Source of the DNA: an uncultured Paracoccaceae bacterium
GTDB lineage: Bacteria > Pseudomonadota > Alphaproteobacteria > Rhodobacterales > Rhodobacteraceae
DNA length: 64,000 bases
Assembly (NCBI GenBank): GCA_947503775.1
Contig: CANNFE010000001.1
Span: 496,001 to 560,000 of the forward strand
Direction: 5' to 3'
Position numbers and translations under genes: made by a program. Shown here piece by piece: positions 54,096 through 62,299 of the stretch (within the stretch, counting starts at the first letter, position 1; each line of letters opens with the position of its first letter). The notes under the pieces were generated by a model that saw nothing but the letters and a program-made list of their open reading frames with translations, ran no database searches and was not told the origin of the DNA.

Positions 54096-54755
54096 TCAGA
54101 AAAGACCCTGCAAATCAAGCGTCGGCGCGTCACGCTCCACCTCGAAGGCCTGCGCTCCGGATGCGGTGATCACCTGGATTTCCAGCTCGCGCGCATTCTC
54201 GAACATGTCGAAATACGCAAAGGTGATCTGGTCCAAAGCCTCCGGCGCACCGCAGGTCAGCGTATACTCTGCATGGAATTCACTATGGGTCGCGCCCTCC
54301 TCGTGATCATGCTCGGCATGCTCCTCGCCGTGTTCATGATCGTGCTCGTGGTCATGCGCAGCCGCCTCATCATGCTCGTGATCGTGATCATGATCGCCAT
54401 GGCCCTCATCCGCCGCATGTTCGTGATCGTGGTCATGATCAATATCGCCTTCCAGCTCTGCACTGGCCTGCGTCACCGAACAGGCGGCCGCATCGGGCAG
54501 GACAAAAAGATCAAGCGGACGCGCGAGCGTGGCAACGGCCTCGTCCACAGCCGCACGATCCTCCTCGGTTTCGGCCTCATATTCGAACCCGACGATATCC
54601 GCCCCCGGCGCCATGAACTCGATCGCCACGGTCTCACCGTCAAATGCGATATTCAACGCCGCGACCCCATGCTCATGGGCCTCCATCTGACGCGTTTCGT
54701 CTGCAAGCGCAGGACAGGCGGCCAGAAGGGCGACGACAGAAAGCGTATGTTTCAT
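54096..54755 (-). CDS. zrgA: ZrgA-like (DUF2796) zinc-binding periplasmic protein
   Basis: This 219-aa exported protein has a signal (LSVVALLAACPALA) followed by MEAHEHGVAALNIAFDG, the opening typical of DUF2796/ZrgA. Residues 107-161 contain 19 histidines alternating with Asp/Glu, a probable zinc-buffering loop. A C-terminal domain follows (CGAPEALDQITFAYFDMF). Located between zur and an ABC pair, it probably delivers zinc. The order fits the zrgABCDE type of operon I recall from Vibrio. Confidence 0.88.
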   Translation of the reverse strand: MKHTLSVVALLAACPALADETRQMEAHEHGVAALNIAFDGETVAIEFMAPGADIVGFEYEAETEEDRAAVDEAVATLARPLDLFVLPDAAACSVTQASAELEGDIDHDHDHEHAADEGHGDHDHDHEHDEAAAHDHEHDHEHGEEHAEHDHEEGATHSEFHAEYTLTCGAPEALDQITFAYFDMFENARELEIQVITASGAQAFEVERDAPTLDLQGLF

Positions 54756-54791
54756 GCTCGAAAAGTCTCCGTTGGTTTCAGGGTCAGGGGG

Positions 54792-55178
54792 TCACTCAGC
54801 GCAGGCTCCGCACTGGCCGCGGATCTCAACGATATGCCGGCCCGCCTGAAAGGCACTGGCCTCCATCAAAGCCGTCAGCTTCGGCACCAGATCGCTGCCA
54901 TCATGCTCTTCCACCGATCCGCAGTCCTCGCAGATCGTCAAAACCGGGATGCGTTCGATATGCTCGCAGCGACAGGGCACGAAGGCCTTGATCGATTCCA
55001 GCCGGTGCGCCCGTCCCTGCTCGGTCAAAGCCGACAGGGTCCGGTAGACGGTGGTCGGCGCAATCTCCGGCTCATCGGACTGCAATTGCTTGAGGATCTG
55101 ATAGGCCGTCATCGGTTTGTCGCGCGCCTTCAGCACGTTCAGAACATCATCCTGCCGTGCGGTTGCGCACTTTCTCAT
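54792..55178 (-). CDS. zur: Fur-family zinc-uptake regulator (Zur)
   Basis: This 128-aa Fur-family repressor has an N-terminal winged HTH (LQSDEPEIAPTTVYRTLSALTEQG, in parts) and a C-terminal metal domain with two CxxC pairs: ICEDCG and QCGAC. Four-cysteine Fur proteins of this kind are usually Zur. It starts the zinc operon, with a Zur-like palindrome 33 bases upstream. Fur itself is less likely because of the ZrgA neighbours. Confidence 0.9.
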   Translation of the reverse strand: MRKCATARQDDVLNVLKARDKPMTAYQILKQLQSDEPEIAPTTVYRTLSALTEQGRAHRLESIKAFVPCRCEHIERIPVLTICEDCGSVEEHDGSDLVPKLTALMEASAFQAGRHIVEIRGQCGACAE

Positions 55179-55210
55179 CGGCCTGCCCTTTCATCCTCAT
55201 CGGCAATTTA

Positions 55211-55225
55211 TTTTATAACATAACA
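55211..55225. promoter_or_regulatory. Candidate Zur box
   Basis: The plus strand reads TTTTATAACATAACA; on the minus strand TGTTATGTTATAAAA. It matches a 15-bp Zur-type palindrome consensus (TGTTATATTATAACA, from memory) at most positions. It sits between the divergent zur and TerB-like genes, ideally placed to control the zinc operon by autoregulation. Confidence 0.6.
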
Positions 55226-55303
55226 AACGACAAGCGCGATCGGAGGCTCTCGTCAAAGCCCTTGTAGAATCGCGCCCTGCGGTCAAAATCATGCCGTTAT
55301 CTC

Positions 55304-55325
55304 CCCCTAAGGATTTCCTCAGGGG
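55304..55325 (+). promoter_or_regulatory. Leader hairpin of the TerB-like gene
   Basis: CCCCT (55304-55308) pairs with AGGGG (55321-55325), and after one mismatch AGG (55310-55312) pairs with CCT (55317-55319) around a 4-nt loop ATTT. It lies 22 bases upstream of the TerB-like start. It could affect mRNA stability. No T-run follows. Confidence 0.35.
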
Positions 55326-55347
55326 ACAGACCAAGGACTTTTGAACG

Positions 55348-55869
55348 ATGCCTATTTTAATTGCTCTTCTGGGCGCCGTTGGCGGCGCCATCTGGTGGTA
55401 TATCCGCTCCAATCCGCGCAATGCGCTTCATACCGCCGAGGACGTCGTCACGACCGTCCGCAACGCGCCCAGACGGCTCGCATTTCGCAAGCAGACCGGC
55501 GCCCATCCGGTCGAGGGGATCGAGGATCCGCGCATCGCCGTGGCCGCCATCGCCCAATCCTTTCTCGAACTGGACGAGCTCCCCACACAAGAGCAGCGCG
55601 GCCGCCTGACCGTGACCATCCGCCGCGAGCTTCACGCCAGCGACGCGGAAGCCGAGGAAATGCAGGTCCTCGGCCGGTGGCTCCAGCAGCAATGCGGAAC
55701 GCCCGAAGCGGCGATCACCCGGATGGCACGCAAGCTCTATAAAATGGACGGCTCCAGCTCTTTCGACACGCTTCTGACGATGCTCAAGGATGTCGCCGGC
55801 GCCGAGGGCCTCAGCGAGCGCCAGCGCGACGCGCTTGACGAAATCAAGCGCGCGTTTCGCATTCGTTAA
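55348..55869 (+). CDS. TerB-like protein, membrane-anchored
   Basis: This 173-aa protein has an N-terminal hydrophobic anchor (LIALLGAVGGAIWWYI), then a helical domain with IAQSFLELDELPTQEQRGRLTVTIRREL and late FDTLLTMLKDVAGAEGLSERQRDALDEI, the helix pattern of TerB (tellurite-resistance) domains. Function unknown. The TAA stop lies inside a GTTAAC at 55865-55870. Confidence 0.6.
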   Translation: MPILIALLGAVGGAIWWYIRSNPRNALHTAEDVVTTVRNAPRRLAFRKQTGAHPVEGIEDPRIAVAAIAQSFLELDELPTQEQRGRLTVTIRRELHASDAEAEEMQVLGRWLQQQCGTPEAAITRMARKLYKMDGSSSFDTLLTMLKDVAGAEGLSERQRDALDEIKRAFRIR

Positions 55870-55956
55870 CGTTCCGTCAGCGGCCTTTTGCGGAACATCG
55901 GGCCAGCCCGGCCCGTTCTCCTGCCCGAACGCAATACGTCCGGAAAGGAACCTATT

Positions 55957-56517
55957 ATGCCCGCAATCACCGATGCTAAAATCCTGATCATGGCTACGCA
56001 CGGCTACGAGCGCTCCGAACTGCACCAGCCGCTAGAGGATCTGCGCAAGGCCGGCGCCACGGTCCATATCGCCAGCCCCGACGGCAGCGAGATCAAAAGC
56101 TGGGACGGAGATGACTGGGGCGACAGCATCGCCTCCGATCACAAGATCGAAGACATCGCCTCCTCGGACTACGACGCGCTCGTCCTGCCGGGCGGCCAGA
56201 TCAACCCCGACATCCTGCGCACGAAGGAAGAGGCCGTATCGCTGGTCAAAGCCTTTCACTCGGCGAACAAGCCCGTCGCCGCAATCTGTCACGGCCCCTG
56301 GATGCTGGTCGAGGCCGGTCTGGCGAATGGCCGCCGCATGACCGCCTACCCTTCGATCCGCACAGATCTGAAAAATGCCGGCGCCGACGTGGTCGATGAG
56401 CCCGTCGTCAGCGATGGCGGCCTGATCACCAGCCGCAATCCGGATGACCTAAACGCCTTCTCTTCGAAGATCATCGAAGAGATCGAGGCCCGCAGCCCCC
56501 AGACCATCGCCGCCTGA
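55957..56517 (+). CDS. PfpI/DJ-1-family protein (deglycase or protease-like)
   Basis: This 186-aa protein starts at ATG 55957 (MPAITDAKILIMATHGYERSE) behind GGAAAGGAA. The nucleophile elbow is Cys111-His112 in AAICHGPWMLVEAG, with Glu18 in the conserved THGYERSEL N-terminal loop. PfpI/YhbO-type enzymes act on glycated or damaged proteins under stress. Likely a single-gene unit. Confidence 0.87.
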   Translation: MPAITDAKILIMATHGYERSELHQPLEDLRKAGATVHIASPDGSEIKSWDGDDWGDSIASDHKIEDIASSDYDALVLPGGQINPDILRTKEEAVSLVKAFHSANKPVAAICHGPWMLVEAGLANGRRMTAYPSIRTDLKNAGADVVDEPVVSDGGLITSRNPDDLNAFSSKIIEEIEARSPQTIAA

Positions 56518-56668
56518 CCAAAGATCCCGGGTCCCGCACCGCTGGACCTGGGCCACCGACAAGCCTCTTTTCGCCGATCCGCGCCCGCCCTCTGGCTCCC
56601 ATGCCTAATCTGTGGGAACTTTGATCATTGTCGCCTGTTTGTCACAAAACACTGATCTGAGGGCGCCT

Positions 56669-57520
56669 ATGAAAACGCGCATCGATCCTCTTATCGCAGA
56701 GCGCGCGCCGTGGCTTCACCGCCCCGGCCTCCTCTCTTCGATATCCCATCGGCCTCTCGAACGTGCTCTGGCCTATCCCGCCACGATCGCGCTGGCGACC
56801 CTTCTCAAGGATGCTTCCAGCCGTGAGATCATGGATGCCATGGCCCGCCGCCTGGCCCGGGATGTGGAGTTGACCGGCCTGACGAACATCCCCCGCTCCG
56901 GAGCGGCCCTGATCGTGGCCAACCACCCGACCGGCATCGCCGACGGCATCATGCTGCACCATCTCATCCGCCGCGTCCGGCCCGATGCCTATTACTACGC
57001 TAACCGCGATATCCTGCGCGTCCTGCCGCAGATGGAGGATATCATCGCCCCCGTCGAATGGCGCGAGGACAAGCGCAGCCCCGCAAGCGCCCGCGAAACT
57101 CTGCAGTTCACCCGCAAGGCCGTGGATGCGGGCCGCCTCGGCGTGATCTTCCCTTCGGGGCGGCTGGCAAAACGGCGCGGCCTGCAACTGCACGAACGCC
57201 CCTGGATGGCCTCCGCCGCACGGCTGGCCAAGAAGTTCGACCTGCCGGTCATCCCGGTCCATGTCCGCGCACGCAACTCGGCGCTATTCTATCTCTTCGA
57301 TCTGATTCACCCCACGCTGCGGGACATCACGCTTTTCAACGAGACGCTGAACAAGGACCGCCAGCCCTTCCGCCTCACGGTCGGAGAGCCGATTTCCCCC
57401 TCCGCCATCCCCGCCGACCCCGACAAGGGCATCGCGCTGCTCAAACAAGCGACAATGGCCCTCGCCGTCCCGAACGACAGCCCTTTCGTCTACAAGCGCC
57501 CGATCCGCAGATCCGCCTGA
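56669..57520 (+). CDS. 1-acylglycerol-3-phosphate acyltransferase (hemolysin-like/OlsA branch)
   Basis: This 283-aa acyltransferase has the motif NHPTGIAD (His86 to Asp92), which has five residues between His and Asp, the form of the ornithine-lipid/hemolysin-type branch rather than the usual four. A FPSGRLAKRRG motif follows near 165. ATG 56669 follows GAGGG. A second PlsC-type gene is at 31137. Confidence 0.82.
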   Translation: MKTRIDPLIAERAPWLHRPGLLSSISHRPLERALAYPATIALATLLKDASSREIMDAMARRLARDVELTGLTNIPRSGAALIVANHPTGIADGIMLHHLIRRVRPDAYYYANRDILRVLPQMEDIIAPVEWREDKRSPASARETLQFTRKAVDAGRLGVIFPSGRLAKRRGLQLHERPWMASAARLAKKFDLPVIPVHVRARNSALFYLFDLIHPTLRDITLFNETLNKDRQPFRLTVGEPISPSAIPADPDKGIALLKQATMALAVPNDSPFVYKRPIRRSA

Positions 57521-57523
57521 GAG

Positions 57524-58537
57524 CTACCGGCCGCGTTCCATCAACAGACCTGCCGCTTCAAAGGCGCTCTCGCCTGGTCCTGCGACCAAAAACGTCGTGC
57601 TGTCCCGTACGAAATGCCGCCACTCGGCCGAGAAGATCTCGTTGCCTCCGTCATGCCAGTACATCAGGCCCAGATCCTCCGACTCTTCGACGACCAGCCC
57701 GTATCCATAGAAGCTTTCACCGCCGCCCTCATCGGCATGGGGCGTCAGCGCCAGCGCGACAAGATCTGGCCCCACGATCCGCCCCTCCAGGAACGCCGAC
57801 CAGACCTCCAGAAATGTCTCCGCCGTCGTCACGGCCCCGCCATTGCCGATCAGCGCCCAACCCGGCGACGGGCGGCCCCAGCTGGCCGCTTCGATCGGCC
57901 GCTGCCGGTAAAGCGTGCGCGCGCTCCGCTCTGATCGCAAGGATCGCGCCTCGTCGTAGACGGCCCCATATCCGATCGGCCCAAGCCCGCGCGGCGCCAG
58001 AACCCGCTCGATCAGATAGGTCTCGAATGACTGACCCGAGGCGGTCTCGACAATCGCTGCCAGCACCGAATAGCCGACATTGGAATAGGCATAGCCACTC
58101 CCATCCAGAAGCGGCGCTTCGAAGGCGCGCGTCAGAAACGCCTCCCGGCCCAGATCCTCAGCATCATCAGCGACCGATTCCACGAACCCACCCGTATGGG
58201 TCAAAAGCTGGTGGACGGTGATCCCGGCCTTCTCAGCAGGCACGTCCGGAAGCAGATCGCCCAGCCGCGCCTGAAGATCGAGCTGCCCCTCCTCCACCAG
58301 ATGCAGAACCGTCATCGCGGTCACGAATTTCGTCACCGATCCAAGATCGATCAGCGGATCGCCCTCCGGCTGAGACGGCGGCAGAAAAACCTCGATCTCG
58401 CGCGCGGAGGGTGTCGATAGCCCCACGATCACAGGTAGATCCTCCGACGCCAGCGCCAGAACGTCGCCATGGCTCGGCTCAGCCACGGCTCCGCCACCCA
58501 TCGCCGTAAACACAAAAGCAGCTAAAACTCTTCTCAT
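57524..58537 (-). CDS. Serine beta-lactamase-fold protein (class C/EstB-like)
   Basis: This 337-aa exported protein has a signal (LAAFVFTAMGGGAVA). The catalytic SxxK is Ser67-Val-Thr-Lys70 and the second motif is Tyr151-Ser152-Asn153 in GYAYSNVGYS. A late YWHDGGNE may be the HxG-type third motif. Such proteins include D-Ala-D-Ala carboxypeptidases and esterases, so resistance to beta-lactams should not be assumed. ATG 58537 follows GGAGAG. Confidence 0.83.
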   Translation of the reverse strand: MRRVLAAFVFTAMGGGAVAEPSHGDVLALASEDLPVIVGLSTPSAREIEVFLPPSQPEGDPLIDLGSVTKFVTAMTVLHLVEEGQLDLQARLGDLLPDVPAEKAGITVHQLLTHTGGFVESVADDAEDLGREAFLTRAFEAPLLDGSGYAYSNVGYSVLAAIVETASGQSFETYLIERVLAPRGLGPIGYGAVYDEARSLRSERSARTLYRQRPIEAASWGRPSPGWALIGNGGAVTTAETFLEVWSAFLEGRIVGPDLVALALTPHADEGGGESFYGYGLVVEESEDLGLMYWHDGGNEIFSAEWRHFVRDSTTFLVAGPGESAFEAAGLLMERGR

Positions 58538-58626
58538 GTCGCTCTCCACTCAAGTCCGCTCGAAGGCTTCGGGCGGGCGGGTGTCGCTCAGGCGAAGCCG
58601 CAAGCGCAGTCGCCCCGCCCGATGCG

Positions 58627-59307
58627 TCAATCCCCCCGCGCAACCGGCCGGACGCTTTTCAGCGGGCGGCAATAGGTCTGCCGCCGCGTCCACGCGGCCA
58701 TCTCGCGCCGTTTGGCCGAGCTCACCATCGGTCCCCAATCGGCCGCAATCCCGCGCCAGCGCCCGTCATGGACCGCAATCGCATTGTCGCGCGGCACCGT
58801 CACCGCCATGATCCGCACCGCACAGCTCAGATTGTCGGTCGCATCCTTCAGGGCTGCGCCCGTTCTGGCGTGACAGCCATAGGACCGGGCGGTCGGAGGA
58901 AAGATCTGCAGCAACCCGAACCACTGATTGCCACCGCCAACGGCCGCAGGATTATACGTGCTCTCATGCTTGGACAAAGCCGACATCAGCCCCACCCAGA
59001 AGGCCCGGCGCTGCTCGGGCGTGTTCTCTTCGTAGGCCGGGCACCAGGTCTCGATATCCTGCGGCACCGTCCGCTCGAGGATCGCGCCATGCGTCTTCAC
59101 CGATTGCAGGGCCGCCCGGGCCCAAAGCCGCCCGTTCGGTCGGTAATCCCAGCGCGTCCGCGGAATGCCGACCGTCCGCGCCACCGGGCGCACGGTGGCC
59201 ACCTGCGGCTGCACGGCGAGGACCGTCTCGCCCTCCGACTGCGGAGACGCGCCCAGCGCCCCGGCCATCCCCCAGATCAGAAGCGCCCCAAGACGCGCGG
59301 CCTTCAC
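58627..59307 (-). CDS. Exported lytic transglycosylase-like (SLT) protein, paralogue 2
   Basis: This 226-aa protein has a hydrophobic signal at the N-terminus (LGALLIWGMAGALGA). The SLT domain has SKHESTYNPAAVGGGNQWFGLLQIFPPTARSYGC, in parts SKHESTYNP and QWFGLLQI, with Glu as the likely catalytic acid. GTG 59307 overlaps the upstream stop as GTGA. It is about half-identical in outline to the neighbouring paralogue, a tandem duplication. Confidence 0.8.
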   Translation of the reverse strand: MKAARLGALLIWGMAGALGASPQSEGETVLAVQPQVATVRPVARTVGIPRTRWDYRPNGRLWARAALQSVKTHGAILERTVPQDIETWCPAYEENTPEQRRAFWVGLMSALSKHESTYNPAAVGGGNQWFGLLQIFPPTARSYGCHARTGAALKDATDNLSCAVRIMAVTVPRDNAIAVHDGRWRGIAADWGPMVSSAKRREMAAWTRRQTYCRPLKSVRPVARGD

Positions 59308-59870
59308 GGCTGGCAATAGCTTTGCGCGCGGGTGAAAGCGCGCATCTCCGCCCGCTTCTCGCTGGAATGGAACGGCCCCCAGTCAAGCATCCCGCGCGCG
59401 ATCGTCCCGCGCTTTTGCACCTGATGGGTCGCGATCCGCACCGCGCAGCTCAGATTGGCAGGCCCGTCCTTGAGAGCCTCGCCCGTCTTGGCGGCGCAGC
59501 CGTAACCGCGCGCCGTCGCCGGATCGATCTGCACCAGCCCGAACCAGCGCCCGCCTCCGCCCACCGCGCGCGGGTTCCACGTGCTCTCATGCTCGGCCAG
59601 GGTCGAGAACAGCCCCGACCAGAACGCCGCCCGATCAGACGCATCCGCCTCCGGATAGGCCGGGCACCAGCGCGTCACATCCGCAGGCACCGTCTGCACC
59701 AGCGCCGCCCCGTGCCCCCGAAGCGCGGTCAGCGCTGCCAGCGTCAACTCGTCCGAATCCGACCGGTGATCCCACGCCATCAGCGGCAGGGCCGGCGGTG
59801 CCTCTGGCGGCTCCTCCACCGCGCATCCGGCAAGCAGGACCGCAACGGCCAGCATCATCAGTCGTCTCAT
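59304..59870 (-). CDS. Lipoprotein lytic transglycosylase-like (SLT) protein, paralogue 1
   Basis: This 188-aa lipoprotein has a lipobox VLLAGC (lipidated Cys16). The SLT core reads AEHESTWNP and RWFGLVQIDPATARGYGC, with the catalytic Glu in the first. It likely cleaves peptidoglycan strands at the cell wall. It precedes and overlaps a second SLT gene. No partner morphogenesis gene is near. Confidence 0.83.
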   Translation of the reverse strand: MRRLMMLAVAVLLAGCAVEEPPEAPPALPLMAWDHRSDSDELTLAALTALRGHGAALVQTVPADVTRWCPAYPEADASDRAAFWSGLFSTLAEHESTWNPRAVGGGGRWFGLVQIDPATARGYGCAAKTGEALKDGPANLSCAVRIATHQVQKRGTIARGMLDWGPFHSSEKRAEMRAFTRAQSYCQP

Positions 59871-60151
59871 AACGTGTCTCTCCGGGCTTTAGCCTGTCTG
59901 TGTTGTGACAGATCTGGGCCGGGATCGCCTCCCATGTCAATTCACCGGGGTCAGACAAAGGCACCGATCCGCCCGGAATTGTTGACGAATCGGCGTCAGC
60001 GCGCCACCCTCTCCATACGGGTCCGGGCCATCTGCCCGGCCGCTTTCCCCGCAGGCCGCGCCCTATTTCCAAGGCGGCCGTCCAGATGCTCCGGCAGGGG
60101 TCCGCTCGTTTAAAAGGTCCCCATGTCATTTGTAAAAAGTTGGTTGAGTAG

Positions 60152-61744
60152 ATGATGTTTGAAGCCCGCTCCCTCTCCGAAGGTGACCTCATCGATGCCG
60201 ATATCTGCATCGTCGGAGGCGGCCCCGCCGGAATCACCCTTGCCCTTGAACTGCGCGACACACCGCTCAAGGTCGTCCTTCTGGAAAGCGGCGATCTGCA
60301 CCCCGATCCCGAAACCCAGGCGCTCTATCAGGGGCCCAATCTGGGCTTTCAATACGACCCCCTCGACGAGGCGCGACTGCGCTTTCTCGGCGGCTCCTCG
60401 AACCACTGGGCGGGCAATTGCATGCGCCTGCGCCCGATCGATTTCGAACAGCTCGACTGGATGCCCCATTCGGGCTGGCCCATCGGCTACGACGATCTCG
60501 ACCCCTTCTATGACCGCGCCCAGCCCTATTTCGAGATCCCGACGGATCGCCCCTACGACATCGACCACTGGTCGAACGAGCTGAACCTGCCGCTCCTCGA
60601 TCTCGATCCCGATCTGATGGTGAATATGGGCGCCAATGAAAGCCCGCCCACCGCCTTCGGCCATGTCTACGAGGAGGCGTTGCGCCAGGCAGACAACCTG
60701 CACGTCTTTCTCAACGCCAACGTTCTCGAGATCGAAACGGACATCAACGCAGCCAGCGTCACCGCGCTCAGCGTGGCCTGTATCGACGGCCCCACCTTGC
60801 GGGTCGAGGCGCGGCAAACCGTCCTCGCCATGGGCGGCATCGAAATCCCGCGCCTCATGCTGCTTTCGGACCGGGTCGCGCGAAACGGCATCGGCAACGA
60901 GGCGGGCCTCGTCGGCCGCTTCTTCGCCGATCATCCCGCCATCCGTCCGCCAATGCGCATCCTGATGGGCCGCCGCGCCCCGGATCTGGACCTTTATTCC
61001 ACGACCCACAGCGTCGAGGACGGCACCCTCTACTGCGCGGTCATGGGCTCCGAGGCACTGGCCCGGCGCGAAGAGCTTCCGGGCTTCATGTTCAATCTCT
61101 TCTACGACCGCCACTCCCCGGGATCGCTGGCCGCCACCAATTTCTACCGCAATGCCCGCAACGGCGACGAGATCCCGTATCTGTCCTCGCAAATCGCCAA
61201 TCTCTTCACCGATTTCGACGGCGCGGTGAACGCGATCCATAGCCAACTGGCCGACACCCGCGATCCTCTGATCGACCGCGACTGGCTCGGACCATGGCTC
61301 TCCTTCGAATGTGTGCCCAACCCCGACAGCCGGGTGCACCTGGTGGACGACATCGACCGCTTCGGCCAGCGCCGCATCGCGCTCGACTGGCAGTTCACCG
61401 ATCAGGAGATGCAGACCGTCAAGCGCGCGACCGAGATCTTTGCGGGCGAAGCCACAAGACTGGGTCTGGGACGCGTCTGGACCGATGTGCTGCGCGAGGA
61501 TTACGACTGGCCGCCCTATGTCGCCCGCGGCAAGCACCATTGCGGCACAACCCGTATGTCGGACGATCCGGCGACGGGCGTCGTCGATGCCAATTGCCGC
61601 GTCCACGGCATGGACAACCTTTATATCGCCAGCAGCTCGGTCTTTCCGACCAACGGCTTTGCCACCCCCACGCTAACGATTGGCGCGCTGTCAGTCCGCC
61701 TCGCCGACCATCTCAAATCCAGCACACGGTCAGGGAGCCTCTGA
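60152..61744 (+). CDS. FAD-dependent GMC-type oxidoreductase
   Basis: This 530-aa enzyme has the FAD-binding ICIVGGGPAGITLALEL (near 18-34), a GGSSNHWAGNCMRL loop and the C-terminal HHCGTTRMS with PTNGFATPTLTIGAL, the catalytic His/Asn region. No signal peptide is present, so export may depend on the Tat partner encoded next, with which it overlaps (ATGA). Substrate unknown; sugar or alcohol dehydrogenases with a small subunit are arranged similarly. Confidence 0.88.
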   Translation: MMFEARSLSEGDLIDADICIVGGGPAGITLALELRDTPLKVVLLESGDLHPDPETQALYQGPNLGFQYDPLDEARLRFLGGSSNHWAGNCMRLRPIDFEQLDWMPHSGWPIGYDDLDPFYDRAQPYFEIPTDRPYDIDHWSNELNLPLLDLDPDLMVNMGANESPPTAFGHVYEEALRQADNLHVFLNANVLEIETDINAASVTALSVACIDGPTLRVEARQTVLAMGGIEIPRLMLLSDRVARNGIGNEAGLVGRFFADHPAIRPPMRILMGRRAPDLDLYSTTHSVEDGTLYCAVMGSEALARREELPGFMFNLFYDRHSPGSLAATNFYRNARNGDEIPYLSSQIANLFTDFDGAVNAIHSQLADTRDPLIDRDWLGPWLSFECVPNPDSRVHLVDDIDRFGQRRIALDWQFTDQEMQTVKRATEIFAGEATRLGLGRVWTDVLREDYDWPPYVARGKHHCGTTRMSDDPATGVVDANCRVHGMDNLYIASSSVFPTNGFATPTLTIGALSVRLADHLKSSTRSGSL

Positions 61745-62076
61745 TGCAACGTCGCGACTTCATCCTGTCCTCCTGTCTTGCCGCCCTCGCCGGAACGGTC
61801 CGAGCCGCCCCCGCATCCCAGGCGCTGGCCGATGCCCGCGCCATTGGTCGGGCCGCTCTTGCCGAGGGCACCCTCCCGGCAGACCCTGACGCTATCGCGA
61901 CTGCGCTCGGCCTGCCGAAGCCCTCCATTGGAGCCGTTCTCTCCCGCCACTGGAACACCCGTATCGAGGCAGACCTTGTCAACGCAGACACCCTTTACAT
62001 CGCTGGCTGGTTCCTCAGCCGAACCGAGGTCCAACTCTGCGCCCTGATCGCCCTGACCGAGGCCGCCACCGCATGA
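61744..62076 (+). CDS. Small Tat-signal protein, GMC-oxidoreductase partner
   Basis: This 110-aa protein has a clear Tat signal ([17 protein letters not shown]; Arg3-Arg4). The rest is Ala-rich. Small subunits of FAD-dependent sugar dehydrogenases (gamma type) have the same plan and carry the catalytic subunit to the periplasm. That role is inferred. ATG 61744 overlaps the oxidoreductase stop, and its own stop overlaps the 52-aa gene. Confidence 0.7.
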   Translation: MQRRDFILSSCLAALAGTVRAAPASQALADARAIGRAALAEGTLPADPDAIATALGLPKPSIGAVLSRHWNTRIEADLVNADTLYIAGWFLSRTEVQLCALIALTEAATA

Positions 62077-62231
62077 TGCGCCTTATCATCACGCTCATCC
62101 TCCTCGCGCTCTGGATCGCAGCCCTTGCCCTATTCGTTCCCGGCAGCTTCTATTCCGGCACGGCTCTCGGCATCGTCATCGCCCTCCTCTGGCTGGCGAT
62201 CGCAGCACTCAGGCGCCGCAAGCAAAGCTGA
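62073..62231 (+). CDS. 52-aa membrane protein
   Basis: Starts at ATG 62073, overlapping the previous stop (ATGA). Two hydrophobic helices ([19 protein letters not shown] near 4-22; [17 protein letters not shown] near 30-46) end in a basic RRRKQS tail. It is likely translated with the oxidoreductase pair and may anchor it to the membrane, an inference from position only. Confidence 0.6.
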   Translation: MMRLIITLILLALWIAALALFVPGSFYSGTALGIVIALLWLAIAALRRRKQS

Positions 62232-62299
62232 TCCGTCCCATCTTGCCGCCGCCCCCCGCCGGCGCTAGGAGAAACACGCTCAACCCAAAGGCGGACACG

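Noticed and set aside
54300-54450. Repetitive CATGATCGTG-like sequence, first read as a possible VNTR or CRISPR
   Set aside because: It encodes the Asp-His repeats of the ZrgA-like protein in frame; no regular spacers.
56518-56668. GGGTCC/GGACCTGGG partial palindrome after the PfpI-like gene as a REP or terminator
   Set aside because: The stem is imperfect and lacks a T-run; evidence is too weak.
57524-58537. Beta-lactam resistance gene
   Set aside because: SxxK and YSN are shared with carboxypeptidases and esterases; nothing points to antibiotic hydrolysis.
60110-61606. 498-aa open frame antisense to the GMC oxidoreductase
   Set aside because: Same shadow effect; the sense frame has the FAD-binding and C-terminal family motifs.
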